Below are positions 55,038-64,000 of a DNA stretch of 64,000 nucleotides, one piece after another. The position numbers were made by a program, and so were the translations under genes. The notes below the pieces were generated by a model. That model was not told the DNA's origin and made no database searches. It worked only from the letters and a program-made list of their open reading frames with translations. Source of the DNA: an uncultured Planctomycetaceae bacterium (GTDB taxonomy: Bacteria > Planctomycetota > Planctomycetia > Planctomycetales > Planctomycetaceae); the NCBI GenBank assembly GCA_943787265.1, contig CALSLT010000026.1, positions 62,001 to 126,000 of the forward strand. Direction: 5' to 3'. How positions within the stretch are numbered: position 1 is the stretch's first letter; every line of letters starts with the position of its first letter.

Positions 55038-56378
55038 ATGCGCTGGGAACAGAAAGTCCAGTACGCAACGATCAGCGATATCGGCATGCGCCGAAAGAAC
55101 AACCAGGATTCGGCCACCGTACAACTGTGTGGAGACCACGAAACCTGGAACCAGTACGGTCACCTCTTCATTGTCGCCGACGGAATGGGCGGCCACGCCG
55201 TTGGGGAACTCGCGAGCAAGATCGCCGTCGACACGATCCCTCTGACATTCTTCAAGAGTCGAGCTGACGACACGCAGAAGGCTCTGCTCGAAGCGATCGA
55301 AAATTCCAACGCTGCGATTAATGAGCGTGGTTCGCAGAACGAAGATTTCAAACGCATGGGGACAACATGCGTTGCACTCGTTTTGTCGCCGCACGGTGCC
55401 ATCACAGGTCATGTTGGCGACAGCCGAATCTATCGAATCCGCGAAGACCGCATCGAGCAATTGACTTTCGATCATAGTCTCCACTGGGAACTGCAACGTG
55501 CAGGCCGCCTCAAACCCGGCGACGTCTTTCTGCCCGAAGCCAAGCATGTCATCACTCGATCGCTTGGGCCGGAGCCGTCGGTCAAAGTCGACATCAACGG
55601 ACCACATCCAGTGCTGCCGGGCGACCGCTTCGTCCTTTGCTCGGACGGTTTGACTGGCCATGTGAAAGATCCGGAAATCGGCATGATTGTCCGGGAGCTG
55701 CCGATCGAGGAATCGTCGAGACTTCTCGTCAACCTGGCGAATCTTCGAGGCGGCTCGGACAACATCACCGTTGTCGTGGCCGAAGCCAGTAAAGAGGCAG
55801 CGACCACAGAACCTGGTACAGAGACGCCAGTCGCCGTTCGACGTAAAAGTTCGAGTGGCATGGGGCCGTTCTGGACGCTGGCCTTCTGGGTCACGGTCGT
55901 GGTTCTCGGAATCGGCGGCATTCTTTTGGTCACGGAGCGCTTCGTTGCGGGAGGGATCGTCACTGGTCTTGGGGCTGTCAGCTTTTTCGTACTGATCTGG
56001 CAGTGGCTAGCAAAACGAGAATCTGCTGCCGCCCGAGATTCAGACGCAACGGTTCACGCTCAGACATACACGATGTCGAGTGCTCGCACGACGAAGGAGT
56101 TCATGGCTGGCCTGGCAAAGATTGAACGAGAACTGCACCGCATCGGCAACGAAGAGAGCTGGGAGATTGACTGGCCTTCGCACGCGAATTCCATTAAAGC
56201 CGCTCGCGCAGCACTCGACAAAAAACAGACTCGTCGGGCGATGAGTGAAATGGGAAAAGCGATTGATATTCTGGTCGTCGGACTGCACGCTCATCGAAAA
56301 CGCATTCGCAGCACGCATATCTCAAGTCAGACCGGCAGTACTGACGCGATGCGTAAGAACGATGACAGCCACGGATAG
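55038..56378 (+). CDS. PP2C-family Ser/Thr phosphatase with membrane helices
   Basis: 446 residues. The PP2C core has RRKNNQDSATV (metal-binding D), VADGMGGHAVGE, GHVGDSRIYRI and LCSDGLTGHV with GGSDNITVVV, the standard Mg/Mn ligands. After about residue 275 two membrane helices follow (LAFWVTVVVLGIGGILLV and IVTGLGAVSFFVLIW), then a cytoplasmic-type helical tail. It is likely to reverse phosphorylation by the kinase encoded upstream, although the pair are separated by 252 bp. Confidence 0.93.
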   Translation: MRWEQKVQYATISDIGMRRKNNQDSATVQLCGDHETWNQYGHLFIVADGMGGHAVGELASKIAVDTIPLTFFKSRADDTQKALLEAIENSNAAINERGSQNEDFKRMGTTCVALVLSPHGAITGHVGDSRIYRIREDRIEQLTFDHSLHWELQRAGRLKPGDVFLPEAKHVITRSLGPEPSVKVDINGPHPVLPGDRFVLCSDGLTGHVKDPEIGMIVRELPIEESSRLLVNLANLRGGSDNITVVVAEASKEAATTEPGTETPVAVRRKSSSGMGPFWTLAFWVTVVVLGIGGILLVTERFVAGGIVTGLGAVSFFVLIWQWLAKRESAAARDSDATVHAQTYTMSSARTTKEFMAGLAKIERELHRIGNEESWEIDWPSHANSIKAARAALDKKQTRRAMSEMGKAIDILVVGLHAHRKRIRSTHISSQTGSTDAMRKNDDSHG

Positions 56379-56426
56379 AGTGTCCATCGTTTCGATTTTT
56401 GATTTTTATCCAGGGAAGGAACCGCT

Positions 56427-57485
56427 GTGTCAGGAGAATCGTTTGCTGGGTTCGCGATCGAGGCAATCGAACGGGGACTTGTTCCCGACACGCTCGTTCG
56501 AGCTGGAATTCGCAAGCTGCTTCGGCAACGGCTGAAGAATCAGGAGTCGGGCAACTGTGAAGAGCATGCACAAGCCTTCCAGGAATTCGTCCAAAGTACG
56601 CGTCAGGGGCCGATCGCCTTTCTCCCTGAAAAAGCCAACGAGCAACACTACGAAGTGCCCGCGGCATTCTATGAAGCGGCGCTCGGCCACCGTCTGAAAT
56701 ACAGTTGCTGCTGCTTTGACGACGGAATCACGACGCTCGACCAGGCTGAAGATCGCGCGTTGGATGTAACCTGCCAGCGAGCCGGCCTGACCAACGGCCA
56801 ACGCATCCTGGAACTCGGCTGCGGTTGGGGATCGCTGTCGCTCTGGATGGCGGAGAAGTATCCCGAGAGCCAGATCACGTCGGTGTCGAACTCGTCGTCG
56901 CAACGAGACTTCATCATGTCTCGCGCCGAACAGCGAGAACTGACTAACCTTCAGGTCGTCACGGCCGACATGAATGACTTTTCGACGGACGAAACTTTCG
57001 ATCGTTGCGTCTCGATCGAAATGTTCGAGCACATGCGGAATTACGAATTACTGCTTTCACGAGTCGCCGGATGGCTCGTTCCAGGCGGTCGTCTCTTCGT
57101 CCACATCTTCTGTCACAAACGGACGCCGTACGTCTTCGAAACCGACGGAGCGTCTAACTGGATGGGTCGTTACTTCTTCTCGGGCGGCACAATGCCGAGC
57201 GACGATCTGTTCTACCATTATCAGTCGGACTTACAGATCATCGACCAATGGCGATGGAACGGTCGACATTACAGTAAAACAAGCAACGCCTGGCTGGCTC
57301 GCCAGGACGCTGCCCGAAATCAACTGATGCCGGTCCTCGAAGAAACCTACGGCAAAGCCGATGCTCACTGCTGGTTCATGCGCTGGCGGATGTTCTTCAT
57401 GTCGTGCGCCGAACTCTTCGACTTTAACAGCGGCGACGAGTGGTGGGTCTCGCACTACCTCTTTGAGAAACCCACCAATTCGTAG
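56427..57485 (+). CDS. SAM-dependent methyltransferase, cyclopropane-fatty-acid-synthase family
   Basis: 352 residues from GTG 56427, 48 bp after the phosphatase stop. SAM-binding motif ILELGCGWGSLSLWMA, post-motifs VTADMNDF and FDRCVSIEMFEHM, and the C-terminal CFA-family segment DWRWNGRHYSKTS-like (DQWRWNGRHYSKTS) and NAWLARQD. The N-terminal substrate domain is shorter than CFA synthase, and the pattern is closer to the coclaurine-N-methyltransferase-like branch of this family. Substrate unknown; could be a lipid or small amine. Confidence 0.85.
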   Translation: MSGESFAGFAIEAIERGLVPDTLVRAGIRKLLRQRLKNQESGNCEEHAQAFQEFVQSTRQGPIAFLPEKANEQHYEVPAAFYEAALGHRLKYSCCCFDDGITTLDQAEDRALDVTCQRAGLTNGQRILELGCGWGSLSLWMAEKYPESQITSVSNSSSQRDFIMSRAEQRELTNLQVVTADMNDFSTDETFDRCVSIEMFEHMRNYELLLSRVAGWLVPGGRLFVHIFCHKRTPYVFETDGASNWMGRYFFSGGTMPSDDLFYHYQSDLQIIDQWRWNGRHYSKTSNAWLARQDAARNQLMPVLEETYGKADAHCWFMRWRMFFMSCAELFDFNSGDEWWVSHYLFEKPTNS

Positions 57486-57486
57486 G

Positions 57487-57786
57487 TCATATTTCGCCTG
57501 GCGAATTTCTGAGCAACGTACGCAACCTGATTATTAGATCAAAACCAGTTTCGGATTCTAAATCTGCGACGATTACTGATAGCACGATGCGTGCCTGTTT
57601 TAGTGACAGCCATTCTGCCTGCCATCCGCACCCGAATTCATCGTCACCATGAAGAAGTACGTAGTCCCAGGTACGCTTCACAGTGACGATTTCTGTAGGC
57701 AGACCTGCCTCGATAAGTGCAGATCGATTTCGAGTTAGCCACCGTGCGGATGTTGGGCCGTTGTCGCTGGATTGGCGAAATGGCAT
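57487..57786 (-). CDS. Hypothetical small protein
   Basis: 99 residues from ATG 57786; a longer frame continues upstream but lies within the 3' end of the isomerase gene. Contains WDYVLLHGDDEFGCGWQAEW and a helical C-terminus (LETGFDLIIRLRTLL). It begins 14 bp after the isomerase stop and may be cotranscribed. No family recognised. Confidence 0.55.
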   Translation of the reverse strand: MPFRQSSDNGPTSARWLTRNRSALIEAGLPTEIVTVKRTWDYVLLHGDDEFGCGWQAEWLSLKQARIVLSVIVADLESETGFDLIIRLRTLLRNSPGEI

Positions 57787-57800
57787 ATCCCGTCCAATGA

Positions 57801-58553
57801 CTACTTGATCGCGATCAGCTCGATTTCGAAGATCAGCGTCGCTCCGGGGCCAATGTCTGCACCCGCTCCGCGTTCTCCGTAAGCGAGTTCTGACGGAATG
57901 AAGAGGCGCCATTTGTCGCCGACTTTCATCATCTGCAACGCTTCGGTCCACCCGGCGATGACGCCTCCAACGGGAAAGCTGATCGGCTCGTCGGCTGGTG
58001 TTGGACCTTTTCCTCGGTACGAACCGTCAAAGATGTCGCCGTTAATTAACTGGCCTTTGTAATGCGTTGTGACGGTGTCGGATTTCGTCGGAGTGGCACC
58101 GCTTCCGGATCGGATGATTTCATACTGCAGACCAGTCTTCGTTGTTTTGACGCCCGGCTTCTTTGCATTGGCGGCGAGGAATTTTTTTCCACCTTCTGCG
58201 TTCTTAGCAGCCGCTGCTGTTTTTTTTGCTTCAATCATTCGCTGCAATTCGGTAAACGCCGCGGACAGTTCCCCCTGACTCAGAGCCGGTTCTTTGCCAG
58301 CTAATGCGTCGAAGATACCGCGTGCGACTGCGTTGACATCCAGATCGTCGGCTCCAAGACCCTGCTGTTTGATACTCCGTCCAACGTTCATTCCGATGCC
58401 GTAGCTAGCCTTCTGCTTCGGCGTCATCGCCGGTGCTGCTGGTTTTTTAGGCTTCGCAGCTTCGGCGGCAGGTTTCGCAGCGTCTTGAGCGTAAACAGAA
58501 ACCATTGATACGGCAGTGACAGCACACGCTAGCGCGAATGATTGGATTCGCAT
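57801..58553 (-). CDS. FKBP-type peptidyl-prolyl isomerase, secreted
   Basis: 250 residues from ATG 58553 (AGGAG upstream). Signal peptide about 1-22, an Ala/Lys/Pro linker, a dimerisation-type FKBP N-domain (about 45-130, KASYGIGMNVGRSIKQQG), and a C-terminal FKBP domain (GLQYEIIRSGSGATPTKSD, then FDGSYRG, GWTEALQMMKVGDKW, IPSELAYGE). These residues line the rapamycin/FK506-type pocket. Like FkpA/Mip, it probably assists folding in the periplasm. Confidence 0.92.
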   Translation of the reverse strand: MRIQSFALACAVTAVSMVSVYAQDAAKPAAEAAKPKKPAAPAMTPKQKASYGIGMNVGRSIKQQGLGADDLDVNAVARGIFDALAGKEPALSQGELSAAFTELQRMIEAKKTAAAAKNAEGGKKFLAANAKKPGVKTTKTGLQYEIIRSGSGATPTKSDTVTTHYKGQLINGDIFDGSYRGKGPTPADEPISFPVGGVIAGWTEALQMMKVGDKWRLFIPSELAYGERGAGADIGPGATLIFEIELIAIK

Positions 58554-58798
58554 GAGAGTTCTCCTGAATCTGGTGGGTGGTCGAGAAGGTGGGTACGACG
58601 CCAAAGCGGAACAAAAAAAGTCGCACCCGAATTCTCGTGGAGTCTTCATCGCGAATCTCGCGGTGGTCTTCCAAACCGATTCAGACAGAACAGTTCCCGA
58701 TCCAGTCTCCCTTGTCGTGATGGCAGGTTAGGTGGCAACACTTTTTTGTTGGCGACACATAGTAGCAGAGTATGGGCTCCGGCCTTGCCGTTATCGAG

Positions 58799-59116
58799 TC
58801 AAGCCTGTTCCCACTCCCGCGCGACGGACAGCTCGTGCAGGTGTTCCCAGGTGTAGAGACCGGTGTCGTGCTGGTCGTTCCAGCGGATCTTCACCGCGTA
58901 ATTGCCGGTGAGTTGAGCGGCTTCCAGATCGATACCTTCCGGGATGTCCTCAACGTCAACCATTCGCTCGTTTGTGAATTCGTTGACGCACCCTGCGCAT
59001 GGGCAGCGGCCTCGTAGATAGCGAAATGGAATCTGAACCGTCACTCCGTCCGGCCAGGTGATTTCAAAAACCCGGTCGGCACGGATAGCGCGAAGATTTT
59101 GCGGAGACAAAGCCAT
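58799..59116 (-). CDS. DUF971-family protein
   Basis: 105 residues, ATG 59116 (GGAAT spaced 6). A beta-rich fold with RGRCPCAGCVNEFT near the middle, the CxCxxC-type pattern of DUF971 (gamma-butyrobetaine hydroxylase N-terminal-like) proteins, likely metal-binding. Ends with a typical helix (TWEHLHELSV). It follows folE by 39 bp. In many bacteria such proteins sit beside Fe-S or folate genes; function unproved. Confidence 0.82.
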   Translation of the reverse strand: MALSPQNLRAIRADRVFEITWPDGVTVQIPFRYLRGRCPCAGCVNEFTNERMVDVEDIPEGIDLEAAQLTGNYAVKIRWNDQHDTGLYTWEHLHELSVAREWEQA

Positions 59117-59155
59117 TGAGTATTCCATCAAAGAGCGACTGCAAAGTCGGTCGTG

Positions 59156-59752
59156 TTAAATCAGGTTGGACTGTTTGGACTGAATCAGCGACATCGCTTC
59201 GGCTCGAGTCGCCTCGTTGGAACGAAGCAGTCCGCGAACGGCGCTGGTGATCGTCAGGCTTCCCGGCTTGCGAATCCCGCGGATTGACATGCACGAGTGC
59301 GTTGCCTCCAGGACGACGATCACGCCTTTGGCATCCAGTTCGGTCGACATCAGGTCCGCAATCTGGTGCGTCATCCGCTCCTGAACCTGAGGACGTTTTG
59401 AGACTTCTTCCACGACGCGAGCCAGCTTGCTGAGCCCCGCGACTTTTCCGTTCGGCACGTAGCCAACATGAGCCACGCCCATGAAAGGCAGCATGTGGTG
59501 CTCACACATGCTGTTGAAGCTGATGTCGCGCACCAGGACCAGCTCGTCGTAGGTTTCCTCGAAGACCTTCTTCAGATGCCGGCCCGGATCGAGTTTTAAT
59601 CCGCTGAAAAGTTCGGCGTACATTCTCGCAACCCGCGCCGGCGTTTCGAGCAGGCCGTCACGATCCGGATCTTCGCCAACTGCTTCCAGGATCTCTCGGA
59701 CCGCCTTCTCAATACGAGGCAGATCGACTTTATGTTCGTTTTCTTCAGACAT
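59156..59752 (-). CDS. folE: GTP cyclohydrolase I
   Basis: 198 residues. Zinc ligands in NSMCEHHMLPF and the later C in THSCMSIRG, with the GTP-binding loop PNGKVAGLSKLAR. It opens GTP to dihydroneopterin triphosphate, the first step to tetrahydrofolate and related pterins. Followed by the DUF971 gene, which may be in the same transcript. Confidence 0.96.
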   Translation of the reverse strand: MSEENEHKVDLPRIEKAVREILEAVGEDPDRDGLLETPARVARMYAELFSGLKLDPGRHLKKVFEETYDELVLVRDISFNSMCEHHMLPFMGVAHVGYVPNGKVAGLSKLARVVEEVSKRPQVQERMTHQIADLMSTELDAKGVIVVLEATHSCMSIRGIRKPGSLTITSAVRGLLRSNEATRAEAMSLIQSKQSNLI

Positions 59753-59986
59753 GAAAAACTCTCATCGCAGTTCGGCAAATCAAACCATTTCGTTCGCGGC
59801 GTAGGTTAGGAACTGCACGGTGAGTCGTCGAGCGGCCGAAATGAGACCAGGAAACAGCTGTGTCCGCTTGCTGAGTGATTGCTGACCCGGAAGAATGAAT
59901 GCTCGTCAATCTTCGCCCCAAGCGGTCAACGTGTCCGCAGATCGGGCATGACATCAGTTGCCGCCAGTTCAACCGGAGTTTGCCTG

Positions 59987-60934
59987 ATGACCAGTCAATC
60001 GATTTTCACGCGCCGAGAAATGCTCATGACAACGGCAGCCACCGCGGCCGGAGCCGCCGCTCTTCCAGCAGGTCTCGAGGCCGCCGACTCTGGCAAGGGT
60101 GCAGGTTGGATCGACGCTCATTCACACATCTGGCCACCGACGGTCGACAAGTACCCGCTCGAAGCCGGCAAGACCGTCGCGGATCTGGCACCGCCCAGCT
60201 TCACCGGCGAAGAACTGATGGCAATCGCCCGGCCTGCCGGAGTACGACGAGTCGTCCTGATTCAGCACAATGGTTATCACGGGTTCGACAATTCTTACCT
60301 GGTCGACGCCTGGAAGGCTCATCCTGATCGGTACCGAGTCGTCGGCATGGTCGATTCACGAAAGCCAGGCTCCGGCAAGGCCATGCGTGCCTTACACAAA
60401 ACAGGCGTGACCGGATTTCGCATCACGCCGGGCCGACTGGGACCCGACTGGCTGGACACTCCGGGCATGGCCGAAATGTGGAACACCGGAGCTGAAACCG
60501 GTCAAAATATGTGCGGTCTGATCAACCCGTCCGACCTGCCGGGCATCGATGCGATGTGCCGAAAACATCCAGACACGCCAGTCGTCATCGACCACTTCGC
60601 TCGCATCGGCGTCGACGGAAAGATCCGAAAGAAAGACCTCGACAATCTGTGCGGCCTGGCGAAATACAAAAAGGCTCACGTCAAGATTTCTGCGTACTAC
60701 GCACTCGGCAAAAAGAAGCCGCCGTACGACGATCTGGTCCCGATGATCAAACGCCTGTACGACGCCTTCGGCCCTGAACGTCTGATGTGGGCCAGCGATT
60801 GCCCGTACCAGCTCAACGACGGAAACAGCTACGAAGCATCCATCTCGCTGATCACCGACCGTATCGACTTCCTGACGAAGTCGGACAAGCAGTGGCTGCT
60901 TCGAAAAACTGCCGAAGCTGTTTTCTTTTCCTGA
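59987..60934 (+). CDS. Tat-exported amidohydrolase-family metal-dependent hydrolase
   Basis: 315 residues from ATG 59987 (GGAG nine bases upstream); further upstream in-frame sequence is unlikely to be translated. The N-terminus has FTRREMLMTTAATAAG, a twin-arginine signal. The metal-binding H-x-H is in DAHSHIWPP, with HFARIGVDG and the late DCPYQLND Asp. These fit the TIM-barrel amidohydrolase-2 family (2-pyrone-4,6-dicarboxylate lactonase-like). Substrate not assignable; periplasmic. Confidence 0.85.
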   Translation: MTSQSIFTRREMLMTTAATAAGAAALPAGLEAADSGKGAGWIDAHSHIWPPTVDKYPLEAGKTVADLAPPSFTGEELMAIARPAGVRRVVLIQHNGYHGFDNSYLVDAWKAHPDRYRVVGMVDSRKPGSGKAMRALHKTGVTGFRITPGRLGPDWLDTPGMAEMWNTGAETGQNMCGLINPSDLPGIDAMCRKHPDTPVVIDHFARIGVDGKIRKKDLDNLCGLAKYKKAHVKISAYYALGKKKPPYDDLVPMIKRLYDAFGPERLMWASDCPYQLNDGNSYEASISLITDRIDFLTKSDKQWLLRKTAEAVFFS

Positions 60935-60988
60935 GTCGATTGTTCGCGCACAAACAGGTGTCGGTTTTGCAAAAGGAGAGGCAAGCGA

Positions 60989-62011
60989 ATGCGGGTCGCC
61001 GTTTTCAGCACAAAGAAGTACGACCGGGAGTTTCTGACAGCGGCAAACGACAGTCATGGTCACTCGTTGGAATTCTTCGAAGCTCGGCTCACTAAAGCAT
61101 CCGCCCCGCTCGCCCGTGAGTTTCCTGCCGTATGTATCTTCGTCAACGATGTGATGGACGAGGCGACTTTGACCGATCTCGCGCAGCACGGTCTGCGGGT
61201 CGTTGCGTTACGTTGTGCCGGTTTCAACAACGTTGATCTTTCTGCAGCAGCAAGGCTCGGAATTCAGGTCGTGCGAGTTCCCGCGTACTCACCTCACGCC
61301 GTCGCGGAACACACCATCGCGTTACTGCTTGCTTTGAACCGACGGATTCATCGAGCCTTTTCGCGAGTGCGTGAAGGGAACTTCTCGCTGGATGGCCTGA
61401 TGGGATTTGACCTACACGGAAAAACGGCCGGCGTCATTGGAACTGGCCGGATCGGAATCCTGATCGCTCAGATTCTGAAAGGCTTCGGCTGCAACGTGCT
61501 CACATTTGACGTGCAACAGAACTCCGAAGTTGAACGAATTGGGGCTCAGTCAGTGTCGCTGGACGAACTGATTTCGCAGTCGGATCTAATCTCTCTCCAC
61601 TGTCCGTTGACTCCAGAAACTCACCACCTGATCAATTCTGAATCGATTGGTCAGATGAAACGCGGAGTCGTTTTGCTCAACACCAGTCGAGGCGGCATTG
61701 TTGACACCGACGCGGTCATCGCCGGTTTAAAAACCGGGCAGGTCGGTGGCCTGGCAATCGATGTTTACGAGGAAGAAGCCGACCTGTTCTTCGAAGACCT
61801 GTCGAGCGAGGTCATTCATGACGATGTCTTCGCGAGGCTGCTGACTTTCCCGAACGTGCTGGTTACCGGACATCAGGCATTTTTCACGCAGGAAGCGATG
61901 GAACAAATCGCGGCCACAACGCTCTCCAACATCACCGAAATTGAATCCGGGACCGATTGCCCGAACACTGTTACTGTCGACAAAGTACTCAACAAGACGC
62001 AAGCACGGTGA
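60989..62011 (+). CDS. D-2-hydroxyacid (D-lactate) dehydrogenase
   Basis: 340 residues beginning MRVAVFSTKKYD, like fermentative D-lactate dehydrogenases. NAD motif VIGTGRIGILIAQI, catalytic arginine in NTSRGGIVDTDA, glutamate in VYEEEADLF and histidine in VTGHQAFFT. All residues are in place. Reduces pyruvate to D-lactate or the reverse. Confidence 0.92.
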   Translation: MRVAVFSTKKYDREFLTAANDSHGHSLEFFEARLTKASAPLAREFPAVCIFVNDVMDEATLTDLAQHGLRVVALRCAGFNNVDLSAAARLGIQVVRVPAYSPHAVAEHTIALLLALNRRIHRAFSRVREGNFSLDGLMGFDLHGKTAGVIGTGRIGILIAQILKGFGCNVLTFDVQQNSEVERIGAQSVSLDELISQSDLISLHCPLTPETHHLINSESIGQMKRGVVLLNTSRGGIVDTDAVIAGLKTGQVGGLAIDVYEEEADLFFEDLSSEVIHDDVFARLLTFPNVLVTGHQAFFTQEAMEQIAATTLSNITEIESGTDCPNTVTVDKVLNKTQAR

Positions 62012-62041
62012 TCGCTGAGCCGTCTGCACTCTCATGTCGAA

Positions 62042-62440
62042 TCAGTCGTGTCTTAACTTCGCAATTCGGTTGCGAGCGATGGTCACGTTTGACTTCAGCG
62101 ATTCTCTAAACATGCCAACGTTTTTGAAGTTGCGTTTCACGATTGGCAGCTTGCCGATGACAGGGACCGTTTGCTCTTTCTCGACGATCAGCGATGGTTT
62201 TTCGACAACAACTGATTCTTCGTCATAGCTCTTGAGAACGCCTTCGTATCGCATGGTCTCGCCGTCAGATTCAGATCTAAGAGTGATCGTGCATCGCTGC
62301 CCGATCGATTCTTTTGACAGAGCTGCGGTTGGATCTGCAGCGGTAGCTGCCGATGCAGAGCGAACGGGTGTTGTGATCGGAGACTGACATCCGGCGACGA
62401 TCACGCATGCCAGCGCTGCAAGAACAGGACTCGTTCGCAT
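62042..62440 (-). CDS. Small lipoprotein, unknown function
   Basis: 132 residues from ATG 62440. A lipoprotein signal ends at ALACVIVAGCQSP. A beta-rich domain follows (QRCTITLRSESDGE, YEGVLKSYDEESVVVE), which looks like a small barrel. The C-terminal segment ends SNVTIARNRIAKLRHD. The far-upstream ATG lies in a region with no support. Converges with the D-lactate dehydrogenase gene. Confidence 0.68.
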   Translation of the reverse strand: MRTSPVLAALACVIVAGCQSPITTPVRSASAATAADPTAALSKESIGQRCTITLRSESDGETMRYEGVLKSYDEESVVVEKPSLIVEKEQTVPVIGKLPIVKRNFKNVGMFRESLKSNVTIARNRIAKLRHD

Positions 62441-62642
62441 GTTGCTTCTTCCACTTAATGGCTGACACATCGTTGGGGGCATCCAGATCAGGTTCTGGAA
62501 CTCGCACCCCAGAACAATCATGCGACTGTCGGTCGAGGCTCGTGCCGTGACGACGGCAAGCTATGCGATAATTCGAAATCAGTGGAGATCGAATTTCTCG
62601 CGCTGCACTTCGTGACGACCAAGTCAAACGCCGTCATCTCTG

Positions 62643-64000
62643 TTAGTAGCAGTACAGCGCCGCATCCGTCCGAATGAACAACTGGCCTTGCGAGATCACC
62701 GGCGTTGCCATGATTCGTTGTTTGAAGTCGTGCGACGACAGAACGTCCCAATCAGATCCGGCTTTAATAATCGTGACGACTCCCTGTTCGCTGGCCGTGT
62801 AAATTAAGCCGTCGCCCGCGACTGGTGATGCGTAGTAGTTGCCTCGACCTTCCAGCCGACCCTGTCGCATAATTTCGCCGTTGGTGACATCCAGCGCCGT
62901 CATGATCCCGCCGTCCTTGATCATGTAAAACTCGTTTCGATAGACCAGCGGGCTGGGCACGGTCGGCAGACTCTTTCGCTGAATCCAGTCAACATGGGTC
63001 TCCGTCACGTCGCCCAGGCCGCCGGCCTTGACCGACATCGCGACGTTTTGAGCCAGCTCGAAGACTCGGGCGTGAGCGTCCCATTCTTCCAGATTCAGCT
63101 TCTCGTTCTGATCCAGATCGATCCGGAAGAACCGCGGCGTCACTGGACTGCCCTTGGGTAGTTCGTCTTTGCCGACTTCGTTGTCGCTGTTCTTGTCGTA
63201 GGCCTTCAGTGCTTCTTCGAATGACTCCATCGCGATTCGTTCGCTGGGATCTCCACCTGGAGTCCATGTCGCTACAAACAAGCGATTGCCCCTGACGACC
63301 GGCGTGGTATCGACGATGCGGGAGAGTCCGTTGATCCACCAGATCGGCTTTCCATTCGACGGATCGTACGCAACCAGTTTGAGTGACCCGGCCACCACAA
63401 TCTGATTTCTGCCGTCGACGTTCCAGACGACTGGCGTCGAGTAGCTGCGAGTAAAGTCGTTCCGATTGGTTTTCCAAAGTTGCTTGCCTGTCTTTGGGTC
63501 GAGTGCCACCAGGAAGTTGTCGAGATCGTGGTCCGAATTCAGGATCAATTTGCCGTCGACCAGAATGGGCGAACTGCTCGCTCCGAATTCATCCTGGAAC
63601 GGCCCCATTGGTTTTTCCCAGAGCTTCGTACCGGCCAAGTCGTAGCACAGCATGCCGTAGCTGCCAAAGAACGCAAAGACCCGCTCGCCATCACACGCCA
63701 CACTGCAGGATGCCGGGCTGCCCACTCGGTGGAACTTTTCCACCGCTTGTGTCGGAGCGACCTGCTTCCAGTTCACGCTTCCCGTCGATCGATCAATCGA
63801 GACGGTGGCGATCTCTTTATTCTTTTCGTCCCACGTCGTCAGGTAGACCGAGTCTTGATGAACGCAGGGCGTCGAGTTTCCCGGCTTGAGTGGACGGACC
63901 CAACGCGGCTGAGCAGCGGTCAGGTCGGAAGGCAATCCCTTGCTGGCGGCAACGCCGGAGTGCTGTCGGAAGTACGAAACGGAGTCAGCAATCGCCGCGG
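62643..64000 (-). CDS. PQQ-like beta-propeller protein with EF-hand loops, 5' end outside window
   Basis: At least 452 residues; the frame is open to the window edge (upstream residues ADSVSYFRQHSGVAASKG), so TTG 63935 is not the real start. Repeated propeller blades follow the pattern (G)-x-x-x-W (GSVNWKQV, GKQLWKTN, GKPIWWIN). A helical insert carries two EF-hand-like loops (DKNSDNEVGKDE, DLDQNEKLNLEE). No PQQ dehydrogenase catalytic motif is seen, so it is probably a binding or scaffold protein. Such PQQ/EF-hand combinations are typical of planctomycete secreted proteins. Confidence 0.85.
   Translation of the reverse strand, partial: AAIADSVSYFRQHSGVAASKGLPSDLTAAQPRWVRPLKPGNSTPCVHQDSVYLTTWDEKNKEIATVSIDRSTGSVNWKQVAPTQAVEKFHRVGSPASCSVACDGERVFAFFGSYGMLCYDLAGTKLWEKPMGPFQDEFGASSSPILVDGKLILNSDHDLDNFLVALDPKTGKQLWKTNRNDFTRSYSTPVVWNVDGRNQIVVAGSLKLVAYDPSNGKPIWWINGLSRIVDTTPVVRGNRLFVATWTPGGDPSERIAMESFEEALKAYDKNSDNEVGKDELPKGSPVTPRFFRIDLDQNEKLNLEEWDAHARVFELAQNVAMSVKAGGLGDVTETHVDWIQRKSLPTVPSPLVYRNEFYMIKDGGIMTALDVTNGEIMRQGRLEGRGNYYASPVAGDGLIYTASEQGVVTIIKAGSDWDVLSSHDFKQRIMATPVISQGQLFIRTDAALYCY

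Overview
The window looks like chromosome of a planctomycete (PVC group). The evidence is the gene content rather than any marker RNA: a very large secreted protein joining a PVC-type dehydrogenase propeller, HEAT repeats and a CxxCH cytochrome module; pre-peptidase (PPC) proteins; several secreted esterases and a sulfatase; planctomycete-style Ser/Thr kinases; EF-hand and PQQ-repeat proteins; and a SecG and a PheA with unusual tails. G+C is moderately high. Genes lie on both strands in short runs. I saw no tRNA, rRNA, CRISPR array or prophage.

Layout. 1-6,000: an RND efflux pair (the permease runs off the left edge) and an MFS transporter, all on the minus strand. 6,000-15,800: a Gfo/Idh/MocA oxidoreductase, DgkA-type kinase, the giant cytochrome/HEAT protein, a PPC protein, and a regulator with HTH plus receiver domains followed by a histidine kinase. 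Several intergenic palindromes of repeat-family character lie here. 15,800-23,100: an M28 peptidase with PDZ domain, then dnaN, a DciA/DUF721 gene and gyrB. 23,150-30,700: an esterase/sulfatase region broken by mobile DNA. The sulfatase has lost its N-terminal half at what looks like an IS630-type remnant, which is cut by a complete IS30-family element; on the far side of that element lies a truncated unrelated gene. A tandem esterase-SMP-30 fusion follows.

30,800-40,100: mostly housekeeping on the minus strand: yicC-gmk-rpoZ, secG, tpiA, pheA, hemH, a class II photolyase and a nucleotide-sugar dehydrogenase with an apparent one-base frameshift. 40,200-45,800: three consecutive minus-strand genes carrying EF-hand loops. 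Two are secreted Gly/Arg/Pro-rich proteins; between them is a membrane Ser/Thr kinase whose predicted outer part carries four EF-hand-like loops. This is the best candidate for an undescribed system, possibly calcium sensing at the cell surface. 46,100-46,650 holds an orphan terminator and hairpins with no convincing gene.

46,700-57,500: UbiA-family prenyltransferase and phosphohexomutase (minus), then on the plus strand a c'-like cytochrome lipoprotein, a secreted protein, a polytopic Ser/Thr kinase, a PP2C phosphatase and a CFA-synthase-like methyltransferase. 57,500-64,000: FKBP isomerase, DUF971 protein, folE, a Tat-exported amidohydrolase, a D-2-hydroxyacid dehydrogenase, a small lipoprotein and a PQQ/EF-hand propeller running off the right edge.

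Starts were chosen by hand where an N-terminal extension overlapped a neighbour or lacked family similarity. All functional statements rest on reading motifs; no database search was possible.
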